Source: Chryseobacterium gleum (lineage in GTDB: Bacteria; Bacteroidota; Bacteroidia; Flavobacteriales_D; Crocinitomicaceae). Taken from it: a stretch of 64,000 nt of DNA. Location: positions 1-64,000 of the forward strand of contig CAMCWF010000009.1 of NCBI GenBank assembly GCA_945882095.1. The letters are read 5' to 3'. The notes beneath the pieces are model-generated. The model did no database searches and was not told where the DNA came from. It saw nothing but the letters and a program-made list of their open reading frames with translations. The translations under genes and the position numbers were made by a program. Below, piece by piece: positions 46,354-55,396 of the stretch (position 1 is the first letter of the stretch; every line of letters starts with the position of its first letter).

Positions 46354-47718
46354 ATGCATATCCATTTTATTGCCATAGGAGGAAGTGCCATGCACAACTT
46401 AGCAATCGCCTTGAACCGAAAAGGCTACAAGGTAACAGGCTCAGATGATGAAATCCTAGATCCTTCTCGCTCGCGATTGGAAAAGGAGGGAATCTTACCT
46501 GATGAAATGGGATGGTTTCCCAATAGGATAACTGAAGGGATGGATGGAATTATTTTGGGAATGCATGCCCGGGAGGACAATCCGGAACTCCTTCAAGCAA
46601 AAAAGTTGAATGTTCCCATTTATTCGTATCCAGAATACCTTTACGAAGCCAGCAAGGATAAAATCCGGGTCGTGATTGGGGGAAGTCACGGAAAAACCAC
46701 CATTACTTCAATGATTCTTCATGCAGCCAAGAAACTCAATTTTGCTTTGGATTTTATGGTGGGGGCACAATTAGAAGGCTATGATTGTATGGTGCAAATT
46801 ACGGACGAAGCTAAGTTTATTTTGCTGGAAGGCGACGAATATTTGAGCTCACCGATTGACCGCAGGCCGAAATTTCATTTGTACAAACCTCACATTGCCT
46901 TAATCAGTGGGATTGCTTGGGACCACATTAATGTTTTTCCGACTTTTGAGAATTACGTCGAACAGTTTGATGTTTTTATCAAACAGATTGAATCGAACGG
47001 AGTGTTGGTTTACAACGAAGTGGACCCTGTCTTACAATCTTTGGCGCTGTCGAATCCACAAACAGGATCTTCTGTGGCGTATCAAATTCCGGAATACGAG
47101 GTGAATGCTGAGGGGACATTGTTGAAGTACGATTCAAAGGAATATCCTTTACTGGTTTTTGGTGAACACAATTTGCAAAACCTCATGGGTGCAATGTTCG
47201 TCGCAGAAGCTATGGGCATCAATGCTCACAATTTTCTTCAGGCCATGTCAGATTTTACGGGGGCTGGAAAACGCCTGCAAAAAGTTGTCGACGTTCCCAC
47301 TTTTAAAATGTTCAAAGATTTTGCCCATTCTCCTTCCAAATTGAAAGCAACAACGGCGGCGGTTAAAAACCAATTCAAATCATTCAAACTGGTTGCATGT
47401 ATGGAATTACATACCTTTTCATCCCTTAAAAAGGAATTTTTACCTCAGTATCTTGACACCATGAAAACGGCCGACACGGCCTTGGTGTATTTCAATCCGA
47501 AGGTAGTGGCCCATAAAAAACTCGAATCAATCACCAAGGAAATGGTCTACGAAGGTTTTGGTGGGAGCGTGGTTGTGGTCAATGATACCCAATCGGTTTT
47601 GGATTTTATTCACAAAGAGGTAGGGCAACAATCGGTACTTTTAATGATGTCGTCCGGAAATTTTGACGGCATCAATTTTGACGAACTAGGAGCGGAGCTT
47701 TCTACGAATTTGTCTTGA
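46354..47718 (+). CDS. mpl: Mur ligase family protein, Mpl-like (UDP-MurNAc tripeptide ligase)
   Basis: 454 residues. N-terminal Rossmann motif HFIAIGGSAMHNLAIALNRK, then the ATP-binding VIGGSHGKTTITSMILHAAK (about 108-127). The central and C-terminal Mur ligase domains follow, with HINVFPTFENYVEQF and FKDFAHSPSKLKATTAAVKN. The short N-terminal domain and HSP motif fit Mpl, which reattaches the recycled peptide L-Ala-gamma-D-Glu-meso-DAP to UDP-MurNAc. MurC is the alternative, but the overall motifs favour Mpl. Its end overlaps the convergent DUF4199 gene by 17 bases. Confidence 0.85.
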   Translation: MHIHFIAIGGSAMHNLAIALNRKGYKVTGSDDEILDPSRSRLEKEGILPDEMGWFPNRITEGMDGIILGMHAREDNPELLQAKKLNVPIYSYPEYLYEASKDKIRVVIGGSHGKTTITSMILHAAKKLNFALDFMVGAQLEGYDCMVQITDEAKFILLEGDEYLSSPIDRRPKFHLYKPHIALISGIAWDHINVFPTFENYVEQFDVFIKQIESNGVLVYNEVDPVLQSLALSNPQTGSSVAYQIPEYEVNAEGTLLKYDSKEYPLLVFGEHNLQNLMGAMFVAEAMGINAHNFLQAMSDFTGAGKRLQKVVDVPTFKMFKDFAHSPSKLKATTAAVKNQFKSFKLVACMELHTFSSLKKEFLPQYLDTMKTADTALVYFNPKVVAHKKLESITKEMVYEGFGGSVVVVNDTQSVLDFIHKEVGQQSVLLMMSSGNFDGINFDELGAELSTNLS

Positions 47719-48262
47719 CTTGCTTGAACAAAAGCTTACGGTAAATGATTGCGATTAGCATGCTGTTCAAAATAGCATAAAGCGTAAGTGCAAGCAATGA
47801 AATTACAAAAGTAAAGCTGGGATTGGCAATTTGTTTGGATTGACGCATGGACATTGTTCGGATTTCTTTGTCGGATTTATTCTCTAAGTCAGGGTTTTTT
47901 GATCGTATTTTCTCAATGTTTTTGGGGTCCTCCAACAATTCTTTTGCTTGATTGATTTGATAGTCGTTGTATGCAGGATGAATTTTGGCATAAAAAACAT
48001 AAAGAAATATGCTCACCATTAGGGTGTAAAACATCCCACCGGCAAGTGCTTTTCGAATATCCTGAAGTAAATTACCGCTTTCTGTTTCGCTTTTTTTGGC
48101 GAAGTAGAGAGAGACAGCAATGGCACCTGTAAGGCAAAGCATATTGATTAAAACATAGACCTGAACGCTTCCAAAGGTGAACATTCCCATCACGAAAGCA
48201 ACGTACTTAATTAACATCCAAAGGGCTGCAAAAACAAAGGCTATGACAAGGGTTTTTTTCAT
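47702..48262 (-). CDS. DUF4199 membrane protein
   Basis: 186 residues with four hydrophobic segments (about 5-25, 32-52, 75-95 and 148-172) and a charged loop between the third and fourth. This layout is typical of DUF4199, a Bacteroidota membrane family of unknown function. It starts 1 base after the rho stop on the same strand, so it is probably a downstream passenger of the rho operon. Confidence 0.82.
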   Translation of the reverse strand: MKKTLVIAFVFAALWMLIKYVAFVMGMFTFGSVQVYVLINMLCLTGAIAVSLYFAKKSETESGNLLQDIRKALAGGMFYTLMVSIFLYVFYAKIHPAYNDYQINQAKELLEDPKNIEKIRSKNPDLENKSDKEIRTMSMRQSKQIANPSFTFVISLLALTLYAILNSMLIAIIYRKLLFKQVKTNS

Positions 48263-48263
48263 C

Positions 48264-49895
48264 TTAGCTGTTCATTGAAATCAAGAATTCTTCATTGGAA
48301 AGTGTGTTCTCCATATGTGATTTCAAAAATTCCATGGCTTCCACAGGGTTCATATCCGCAATGAATTTTCGCATAAGCCATACCCTTTGAAGCACATCTT
48401 TTTTAACCAATAGGTCTTCTCTTCTTGTTCCTGACGCCGTAATGTCAATGGCCGGGTAGATCCTTCTGTTGGAAATTTTTCGGTCTAACTGAAGTTCCAT
48501 GTTTCCAGTACCTTTAAATTCTTCAAAAATAACCTCGTCCATTTTTGAGCCTGTCTCCGTAAGTGCGGTTGCCAAAATTGAAAGAGAGCCTCCGTTTTCA
48601 ATTTTACGTGCGGATCCGAAGAATCTTTTTGGTTTATGCAGAGCATTGGCGTCAACACCTCCCGATAAGACTTTTCCAGACGCAGGGGAAACGGTGTTGT
48701 AAGCTCGGGCAAGTCGCGTGATGGAATCCAATAAGATGCAAACATCGTGACCACATTCTACCATTCTTTTGGCTTTCTCAAGTACCATGTTCGCAACTTT
48801 CACGTGGCGTTCTGCAGGTTCGTCAAAGGTTGAGGCAATGACTTCTGCTTTGACACTTCTTGCCATGTCTGTAACCTCTTCGGGACGTTCGTCGATGAGC
48901 AATACAATTAAATAAGTTTCGGGATGGTTGGCGGCAATGGCATTCGCCACATCTTTCAAGAGCATGGTTTTTCCCGTTTTAGGCTGCGCTACAATCATAC
49001 CACGTTGTCCCTTTCCGATCGGTGCGAACAGGTCCATGATTCGGGTAGACAAGGTTTCTTGCGCATGGCCCGTTAACTTAAATTTTTCGTCAGGAAATAA
49101 AGGGGTGAGGTACTGAAAAGGAACCCTGTCACGAATATATGAAGGGTCGCGGCCATTGATGGATTCGACTTTCACCAACGGGAAATACTTTTCGCCTTCT
49201 TTTGGAGGTCGAATGGTACCTTTTACCGTGTCACCTGTCTTAAGTCCGAAGAGCTTGATTTGATTTTGACTTACGTAAATATCATCAGGAGAAGGCAAAT
49301 AGTTGTAGTCAGAGGAGCGTAAAAAACCATAACCGTCTTGTATAACTTCCAAAACACCTTCCGCGCTAACGATTCCTACTAAGTCATAGAGGTCTTCTCG
49401 AATGACAGGTGGCTTTTCCGTATGTTGTGGAGCTCTGTAAGGTTGTTGATTGGGTTGTTGGTTGGGTTGTTGGTTGGATTGATGGTTGGGTTGTTGGTTG
49501 GATTGATGGTTGGGTTTTGAGGGAGCTTTCTCCTCTTCATTCTTTATCGATTCAGGTTGCGTTTCCCTCCTTACCGGTTTGGGTTTAATTTCTTTCTTTT
49601 CAGTTTCTACTTCAGTTGTTGGAGCATCAAAATCCAAAGGGAGCGTAGGTTCCGCATCGGTTGTGTCCAGGGTAGTCTTTGGTTTACGACCTCTTCTTTG
49701 TTTGGGTGCCGCTTCAGCAATGGGTTCCTGCGAACTGTCGTTTGATTCTGTGGGAGATTCTTGTTCGGAGGAATGTCCCGCGATTGCTGCCAACAATTCA
49801 TTCTTGTTCATTTCATCGGCATTGTCAATGCTCAAAGTATTCGCAATAATTCTTAAATCATTAAGACTTTTACTTGCTAGTTCGTTTTTTTCCAT
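48264..49895 (-). CDS. rho: transcription termination factor Rho
   Basis: 543 residues, longer than E. coli Rho (419). The N-terminal helical domain (1-42) is followed by a low-complexity insert (about 43-165) rich in Pro, Gln, Asn, Lys and Glu. The RNA-binding domain (about 175-245) follows ([20 protein letters not shown]), then the ATPase core with [18 protein letters not shown] (Walker A), [14 protein letters not shown] (Walker B) and the Q/R loop region. Rho ends transcription as a hexamer. The insert includes a tandem repeat. DUF4199 lies downstream by 1 base. Confidence 0.97.
   Translation of the reverse strand: MEKNELASKSLNDLRIIANTLSIDNADEMNKNELLAAIAGHSSEQESPTESNDSSQEPIAEAAPKQRRGRKPKTTLDTTDAEPTLPLDFDAPTTEVETEKKEIKPKPVRRETQPESIKNEEEKAPSKPNHQSNQQPNHQSNQQPNQQPNQQPYRAPQHTEKPPVIREDLYDLVGIVSAEGVLEVIQDGYGFLRSSDYNYLPSPDDIYVSQNQIKLFGLKTGDTVKGTIRPPKEGEKYFPLVKVESINGRDPSYIRDRVPFQYLTPLFPDEKFKLTGHAQETLSTRIMDLFAPIGKGQRGMIVAQPKTGKTMLLKDVANAIAANHPETYLIVLLIDERPEEVTDMARSVKAEVIASTFDEPAERHVKVANMVLEKAKRMVECGHDVCILLDSITRLARAYNTVSPASGKVLSGGVDANALHKPKRFFGSARKIENGGSLSILATALTETGSKMDEVIFEEFKGTGNMELQLDRKISNRRIYPAIDITASGTRREDLLVKKDVLQRVWLMRKFIADMNPVEAMEFLKSHMENTLSNEEFLISMNS
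49443..49514 (-). repeat. 12/24-base tandem repeat inside rho
   Basis: Encodes PNHQSNQQ twice then PNQQ twice (residues 128-151). The DNA copies are almost identical, based on a 12-base unit AACCAACAACCC/ATCAATCC on the minus strand. Copy number is a plausible site of strain variation. Confidence 0.8.
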
Positions 49896-50000
49896 GAATG
49901 GGTTGGCGGGTTAAAATTATAGGGGAGGTTGTGTCAACCAGGAGAATTCGTTTGCAAGTTTATTAAAAAAAACCTTCAGTTCAATAAAAAAACATGAAAA

Positions 50001-51266
50001 TCAGGTTTTTCTTTTCTTTTTCTTGGCCGCAGGAAACAGTATATTATTGAGTATCAGTCGATAACCCGGAGAATTCGGATGTAAATTTAAATCCGTAGGA
50101 GGATCGCCTACAAAATGTTGGTAATCTTCAGGGTCATGGCCACCATAATACGTCCACATGCCTTGTCCATATTCACCATGAAGGTAGCGAACGGTACCAA
50201 TGGACTTCGTTTCGCCCATGGTCAGCACATTGGGTTTGATAAATTCCTTATGGAAATCGGTAGATTGTCCCATAAAGCCTTTAATTGTACTGGTGTGGCA
50301 TTGGGTTAACATGGTAGGCACAACATCCCACTTCGCAGAATATTCGAACAAGGTGAAATAATCTTCACTCTCTTCAATGGTGCGGTTGTTTCTTAAGTCT
50401 GTAGCATCGAGGTTAGAATACTCGTAGAAGTAAGGGTCTTTGTTCAAGGTATAATTTTGAAACGCAAGGGTTTTGTTGAAGTCGAGTTTTTTCTGTGCAT
50501 TTTGATCTGCGGGATCCCCATCAAATATGTTCTCGCAAATGTCCACGCCTTCGGCAGATAACGCAATGTCATAGCTGTCTGTGCCGCTGCACATGGTGAA
50601 CAGAAATCCGCCTCCCATTACGAAGTTTTTTATGTTTTGAGCTACGGCCAATTTAAGTTGTGAAACTTTTTTAAATCCCAACATCCTCGCATTGGATTCT
50701 GCAACCCGTACTTGCTCCTTGTACCAAGCTTGCTGCCCTGCTGAGCTGTAAAATTTACCAAATTGCCCTGTAAAATCCTCGTGATGTAAATGCAGCCAAT
50801 CGTATTTAGGGAGCAAACCCATTACAATCGCTGAGTCATATATTTTCTCATATTTGATTTCTGCATATTCCAATACCATGGTTACCGCGTCATCCCATGG
50901 TTGTTTATTTGGGGGTGTGTAAACGGCAATTTTGGGTGCTTTTTCCAATTGGACGACTTCCATGTTTACATCGGGATTGGAGATTTCTGTTTTAATGGCA
51001 TTGACCTGCCCATCGGTAAGAATTTGGTACCTCACCCCACGTATTTTAAGTTCTTTTTCAATTTCTTGAAGGTGAGGCATCAGAAAAGCGCCGCCTTTGT
51101 AATTCAACAACCATTCGATCACAACACCATTTTCCAAGGTCCAATAGGCAATGCCATAGGCTTTTAAGTGGTTGGTTTGGCCATTGTCCATCGGGACAAG
51201 GATTTGGGTTGCATGTCCACGAAGAACGCTGCATAGAAGCAAAAGGGTGAGTAGAAAAGACTTCAT
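50001..51266 (-). CDS. conserved exported protein, often mislabelled 'asparagine synthetase B'
   Basis: 421 residues from the ATG at 51266; the longer frame runs into dnaB. The signal peptide ends near RGHA (about 19). It contains ILVPMDNGQTNHLKAYGIAY and repeated aromatic-rich blocks such as GMWTYYGGHDPEDYQ. Related Bacteroidota proteins are automatically named asparagine synthetase B, but I see no glutaminase Cys2 or synthetase ATP motif, and the protein is exported. A Lys/Arg-rich tail (AAKKKKRKT) ends it. The start is one base after the dnaB stop, indicating co-transcription. Function unknown. Confidence 0.7.
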   Translation of the reverse strand: MKSFLLTLLLLCSVLRGHATQILVPMDNGQTNHLKAYGIAYWTLENGVVIEWLLNYKGGAFLMPHLQEIEKELKIRGVRYQILTDGQVNAIKTEISNPDVNMEVVQLEKAPKIAVYTPPNKQPWDDAVTMVLEYAEIKYEKIYDSAIVMGLLPKYDWLHLHHEDFTGQFGKFYSSAGQQAWYKEQVRVAESNARMLGFKKVSQLKLAVAQNIKNFVMGGGFLFTMCSGTDSYDIALSAEGVDICENIFDGDPADQNAQKKLDFNKTLAFQNYTLNKDPYFYEYSNLDATDLRNNRTIEESEDYFTLFEYSAKWDVVPTMLTQCHTSTIKGFMGQSTDFHKEFIKPNVLTMGETKSIGTVRYLHGEYGQGMWTYYGGHDPEDYQHFVGDPPTDLNLHPNSPGYRLILNNILFPAAKKKKRKT

Positions 51267-51267
51267 T

Positions 51268-52821
51268 TTAGAAAGGGACTTCTTGGTTGTCTCCAAAGTC
51301 AAAATCGTTATCCTTTTCAGGATTGCCATTCATTTTACTTTGGATGGTGATGGTATTTGAATCTTGATTGTAGTTTGAAATCGCAGTATTGCTCATTGGG
51401 GCATCGTATTCATTGTTCTCATTTAAGTTCTCAAAGCGTGCGTATTTGGCTTCGAAACGCATCCGAACCGTATCGGTTTTACCATTTCTGTGTTTTGCAA
51501 TGATGTACTCACAGATGTCCTTGTTTGGATTTCCGTTCTCATCCTTGTCGATTTTATAGTATTCTGGACGATACAAGAAGGAAACGATGTCCGCATCCTG
51601 TTCAATGGCACCCGACTCCCGTAAATCCGATAACATGGGTTTTTTGTCCCCTGCACGTTGCTCTACGGAACGACTTAATTGGGCCAATGCGATGATGGGA
51701 ATGTTTAATTCTTTGGCGATTTCTTTGATGGAGCGCGAAATGGTAGAGATTTCTTGCTCGCGATTGCCATTGTTTTTTCCGTCTTTGGCAGACATCAGCT
51801 GCAAGTAGTCAATGATCACCAATTCAATGTTGTGCTGAGATTTTAGCCTTCTGCATTTTGCACGAAAATCAAAAACACTAAGTCCTGGTGAATCGTCAAT
51901 AAAAATAGGCGCTGTGGATAATTTTACAATGCGGGAATGCATTTGTTGAAATTCATGGTCGGCCAAATCTCCTTTTCTTAGTTTTTCAGAATCTATGCGT
52001 GATTCCCCAGCAATGAGTCTTTTTACCAATTGAACGGAAGACATCTCCAAAGAGAATATTGCGACCCCCATTCCGTGGTCTACGGCCGTATTTCTTGCTG
52101 TGGACAATACAAATGCTGTTTTACCCATACCAGGTCTCGCTGCAATGACAATCATGTCTGAACGCTGCCATCCTGAGGTAATCTTGTCTAATTCCACAAA
52201 GCCCGAAGGGATTCCTGAAACGCCGTCCGAATTGCTTCGCGCTTTTTCAATCTCCTCAATGGCATCTTTAACCACCTTTGACATGGTGTTCACCTGCTTG
52301 GACATGTTGTTCTCTGCGATTTGAAACAATCCGGATTCTGCTTGATTCAGTAAATCAAAAACATCTTTGGTATCATCGTATGCGTCTCGAATGATTTCAC
52401 TGCTGATCCGTATCAATTCTCGTTTGATGTACCTTTCAGAAATAATCCTTGCGTGGTATTGAATGTGCGCTGAAGAAGCAACCCTGTTGGTTAACTGGGA
52501 AACATACCCTGCGCCACCGGCTGCTGCTAACTCACCGTTTTTCGCAAGACGTTCGGTAACCGTAACCAAATCAACAGGACTGGTAGCGGCGAATAAATCC
52601 AAAATAGCCTTGAAAATATATTGGTGTTTGGGGTCGTAAAAACTTGCTTCATGGAGGATGTCTATGGTCTCATTCACCGCATTTCGTTCCAACATCATAG
52701 CGCCTAAAACCACTTGTTCTAAATCTACCGATTGAGGCGGGATTCTCCCTATCTCATTGGAGATTAGGGTACCGATTTTAGCGCGCGCAGAAGGTTTGCG
52801 TGATGTTTCGTTGCTTTCCAT
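51268..52821 (-). CDS. dnaB: replicative DNA helicase DnaB
   Basis: 517 residues from the ATG at 52821. An N-terminal primase-interacting domain (about 25-150: PPQSVDLEQVVLGAMMLERN) and a linker precede the RecA-like ATPase. Motifs: MIVIAARPGMGKTAFVLSTA (Walker A), ELVIIDYLQLMSA (Walker B), and the C-terminal DIVSFLYRPEYY. It unwinds the replication fork as a hexamer and recruits DnaG. A TACTTTTG element is 42 bases upstream. No intein is present. Confidence 0.97.
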   Translation of the reverse strand: MESNETSRKPSARAKIGTLISNEIGRIPPQSVDLEQVVLGAMMLERNAVNETIDILHEASFYDPKHQYIFKAILDLFAATSPVDLVTVTERLAKNGELAAAGGAGYVSQLTNRVASSAHIQYHARIISERYIKRELIRISSEIIRDAYDDTKDVFDLLNQAESGLFQIAENNMSKQVNTMSKVVKDAIEEIEKARSNSDGVSGIPSGFVELDKITSGWQRSDMIVIAARPGMGKTAFVLSTARNTAVDHGMGVAIFSLEMSSVQLVKRLIAGESRIDSEKLRKGDLADHEFQQMHSRIVKLSTAPIFIDDSPGLSVFDFRAKCRRLKSQHNIELVIIDYLQLMSAKDGKNNGNREQEISTISRSIKEIAKELNIPIIALAQLSRSVEQRAGDKKPMLSDLRESGAIEQDADIVSFLYRPEYYKIDKDENGNPNKDICEYIIAKHRNGKTDTVRMRFEAKYARFENLNENNEYDAPMSNTAISNYNQDSNTITIQSKMNGNPEKDNDFDFGDNQEVPF

Positions 52822-52863
52822 TGAAGGTTTATTAGTGGATTGTGTATTGGAATAATTCCAATT

Positions 52864-52871
52864 CAAAAGTA
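52864..52871 (-). promoter_or_regulatory. -7 element TACTTTTG upstream of dnaB
   Basis: Perfect TAnnTTTG match on the minus strand, 42 bases before the ATG at 52821. It separates dnaB from the upstream nth gene. Confidence 0.4.
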
Positions 52872-52906
52872 TGAATAAGTTAATAATATTATGGAAATGT
52901 TAATAA

Positions 52907-53551
52907 CTATTTTAAGCCTGCAATCGCTTCTTTTGTACCGATTTTCATGGTTATAAAATCCACTTCTTTTTTTGGACTGCGTGCAGGGGAGTATGCCCTT
53001 CCATAAAAGATGATCTGCAAATGAAGTGCATTCCATGTATGTTCAGGGAAGAGTATTTTCGCATCTTTTTCGGTCTGCTCAACATTTTTTCCTGACGTCA
53101 ATCCCCAACGAATCATGAGTCGATGAATGTGTGTATCAACGGGAAAAGTTGGAATGCCAAAGGCTTGTGCCATGACCACACTTGCGGTTTTATGTCCCAC
53201 ACCCGGCAATGCTTCCAAGGCTTCAAAGGTATTGGGCACCTCCCCGTTATGGTGTTCCAATAGCAATTCAGAAAGCCGGTGAATGGCCGCAGATTTTTTG
53301 GGAGAAAGTCCACAGGGTTTAATGATATTGCGAATGCTTTCCACCGACAATTGGACCATTTTCTGGGGAGTATTTGCCAACGCAAACAGGGCCGGTGTTA
53401 TTTGGTTCACTCGTTCATCCGTACATTGTGCGGACAGAAGTACGGCAATCAATAAGGTGTATGCGTCGCTGTGGTCTAACGGAATTGGGGTTTCTGGAAA
53501 CAGTCGTGCCAATTCTTCAATGACATACTTCGCTTTTTCTTTCTTTTTCAT
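52907..53551 (-). CDS. nth: endonuclease III-like DNA glycosylase without Fe-S cluster cysteines
   Basis: 214 residues from the ATG at 53551 (a second ATG two codons earlier is equally possible). The helix-hairpin-helix LEALPGVGHKTASVV carries the catalytic Lys121, and FPVDTHIHR supplies Asp139. The C-terminus, where the family has four cysteines binding a 4Fe-4S cluster, reads YGRAYSPARSPKKEVDF and has no cysteine. The only cysteines are Cys43 and Cys80. The enzyme should remove oxidised pyrimidines in base excision repair. Its ATG overlaps the stop of the J-domain gene (ATGA). Confidence 0.93.
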   Translation of the reverse strand: MKKKEKAKYVIEELARLFPETPIPLDHSDAYTLLIAVLLSAQCTDERVNQITPALFALANTPQKMVQLSVESIRNIIKPCGLSPKKSAAIHRLSELLLEHHNGEVPNTFEALEALPGVGHKTASVVMAQAFGIPTFPVDTHIHRLMIRWGLTSGKNVEQTEKDAKILFPEHTWNALHLQIIFYGRAYSPARSPKKEVDFITMKIGTKEAIAGLK

Positions 53552-54405
53552 GGCCATTGTCCTAAAGTTAAAATGGAAAAAATCCTAAAGTGAAATACCA
53601 AAAAACACAGAAGAATCAATGTGGTCACATACATGCTTAGCCATGAACCCAAAACCATTAAAACGTTGTGTTTACGCACAAGTACAATGAGGATGGAAAT
53701 AACCAAAAATGCCACAATTCCCCCCCTTACCCAATAAAAGTTAAAGTGAATTTCAATGGGATTGGCTTTTCCTGCCCATTCATGCGAGACAAAGGCATTT
53801 TGCCGACAGATTTTTGTTTGGTAAAGTGTAATTTCTGGCTGCTTGTCAAATGTATTCGGTACATAATTCGCGATGAATAAGGTATGCCCTTTTTGGGTGT
53901 GAACCTCATGTAAGAATCCTTCGCCTACAGTTTGATAACGCGTTAGGTTGTAACTTGAAATGCGGTCTTGTACTGGTATTTTTTTTGAGAATTCATCGAT
54001 GGTCAGGCAAGTAAGCACCAGAAAAGAAACCACCGCGACGATGTATTTGAACCTCATTTTTTTTCCAGTAAGCAGAGAATGGTAGAAGTTGTTAAGTTCA
54101 TTTTCTTGTTCTTTGCGCATTCTTTCGTAACGCTCCCAAGCTTTTCGGTGAAAATCAGTATGGTTGACATTTGGATTTGATGAAGGGTAATTCGCGCGCG
54201 CATTGAACTTCGGGGTTTCTTGAAAATCTTTCTTCAGAATGCGTTCATAGGCATCCAAAATACGTTGAAAAGTTTCCGTAGCCGCTGGGTCTGGATTTTT
54301 GTCGGGGTGAAATTCTTTAGCAAGCGAACGAAATTTTTTCTTAACCTCTTCATCACTGCTTTGATTGGGCAATCCTAAAATGTTATAGTAGCGTGTTCCA
54401 GGCAT
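53548..54405 (-). CDS. membrane J-domain protein
   Basis: 285 residues from the ATG at 54405. The J domain occupies about 4-62 (YYNILGLPNQSSDEEVKKKF; the HPD motif is present in FHPDKNPDP). A hydrophobic helix at about 118-137 and two more near the C-terminus (about 225-280) anchor it. J proteins stimulate DnaK; here the J domain probably faces the cytosol. The gene overlaps the MenE-like gene by 23 bases at its start and nth at its end, forming a tight unit. Confidence 0.85.
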   Translation of the reverse strand: MPGTRYYNILGLPNQSSDEEVKKKFRSLAKEFHPDKNPDPAATETFQRILDAYERILKKDFQETPKFNARANYPSSNPNVNHTDFHRKAWERYERMRKEQENELNNFYHSLLTGKKMRFKYIVAVVSFLVLTCLTIDEFSKKIPVQDRISSYNLTRYQTVGEGFLHEVHTQKGHTLFIANYVPNTFDKQPEITLYQTKICRQNAFVSHEWAGKANPIEIHFNFYWVRGGIVAFLVISILIVLVRKHNVLMVLGSWLSMYVTTLILLCFLVFHFRIFSILTLGQWP

Positions 54406-55393
54406 TTGCGTCAATCGTTTCCTGCATTTTAACTCTGTCTATTTTTCCATTTTCAGTTTGTGCAATAAAATCAACCGCTTGGTAAACCCTTGGGATTTCA
54501 TAATGGTTAAACAATTCGCTGTCAATCAAGTCTTTTCGTTTCGGTAATTGTGATTTCTCAGTGATCACCAAAGCGGTCGTTTCACCAAAAAGTGAATGCT
54601 CCGCAGAAGTAATCATGTAGTCTCCAGAGATTAATTTACCCAAACGCTGTTCAAGGTTTTCAGGATGTACTTTAATTCCACCAGAATTGATGGCAAAGTC
54701 TGAACGTCCAATAAAACGAAACGTAGAAACGTCTAACAATTCTACAATGTCAGTGGTGACAAGGGTTGTGTTTAACAATTGAGGTGCATGGATGGCTAAA
54801 TTCCCTTCGTTTGTACTGAACGTAACACCGGGAATGGCGTGGTAGGGATTGTTGCTTGACCCATTGATATGGCGAATGGCTACATGGGAATAGGTTTCTG
54901 TCATTCCATACGATTGATAGGCATTTTTCCACAGCAGTGCGATTTTTGCTTCCAAATCTAAGGAAATGGGTGCGCCTCCGATAAGGAAGGTGCAGTCGGT
55001 GTGAAGTGTTGAGCCCGATGCGAGGTGTGAGGCAGCTTGTGCAGGAACCAGGGAAATAAAGTCTATGTTTTCGACGACATCTTCCAGGGGGTTTTGACAC
55101 AAAGGGAGGATGTGCAGCTTCATTTTACATTCCATGGCACGAACGATCATCATTTTACCGGCGATGGTATCGCAGGAAAGCGCAAGCGCAGCGTTTTGAC
55201 CGGGTTTAAGGTTGAAGAAAGCAATCGTGTTTTGGGCAGATTTTCGCATTTTTGATTTATCCAAACGAATGGTTTTCGGCGTACCCGTGGAACCAGAGGT
55301 ATGGCAGATAATAAAATCCTCGGCATTGTTCCATTCGTGAAGAAAGGCATCGACTTCAGGTTTTCGTCTTATCTCGTGATAAAAAATTTCCAT
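54383..55393 (-). CDS. menE: AMP-binding ligase, MenE-like (o-succinylbenzoate-CoA ligase)
   Basis: 336 residues, short for the superfamily because the N-terminal region is reduced. The AMP-binding motif is CHTSGSTGTPKTIRL (about 30-44). Further motifs are QSYGMTETYSHVAIRH (about 178) and GRSDFAINSGGIKVHPENLE (about 240). The C-terminal NGKIDR contains the catalytic Lys. In Bacteroidota a short MenE of this size activates o-succinylbenzoate in menaquinone synthesis; no other men gene is in the window to confirm it. It begins 3 bases after the dnaX tau stop. Confidence 0.8.
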   Translation of the reverse strand: MEIFYHEIRRKPEVDAFLHEWNNAEDFIICHTSGSTGTPKTIRLDKSKMRKSAQNTIAFFNLKPGQNAALALSCDTIAGKMMIVRAMECKMKLHILPLCQNPLEDVVENIDFISLVPAQAASHLASGSTLHTDCTFLIGGAPISLDLEAKIALLWKNAYQSYGMTETYSHVAIRHINGSSNNPYHAIPGVTFSTNEGNLAIHAPQLLNTTLVTTDIVELLDVSTFRFIGRSDFAINSGGIKVHPENLEQRLGKLISGDYMITSAEHSLFGETTALVITEKSQLPKRKDLIDSELFNHYEIPRVYQAVDFIAQTENGKIDRVKMQETIDANAWNTLL

Positions 55394-55396
55394 GTA

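Noticed and set aside
49443-49514. CRISPR-like array
   Set aside because: Direct repeats of 12/24 bases without spacers, in frame in rho; it is a coding tandem repeat.
49896-49960. Sigma-70-like TTGACA...TATAAT upstream of rho
   Set aside because: The two hexamers are only about 10 bases apart, too close for a sigma-70 promoter, and Bacteroidota use a different consensus.
50001-51266. Asparagine synthetase
   Set aside because: No glutaminase cysteine or ATP pyrophosphatase motif, and an N-terminal signal peptide is present.
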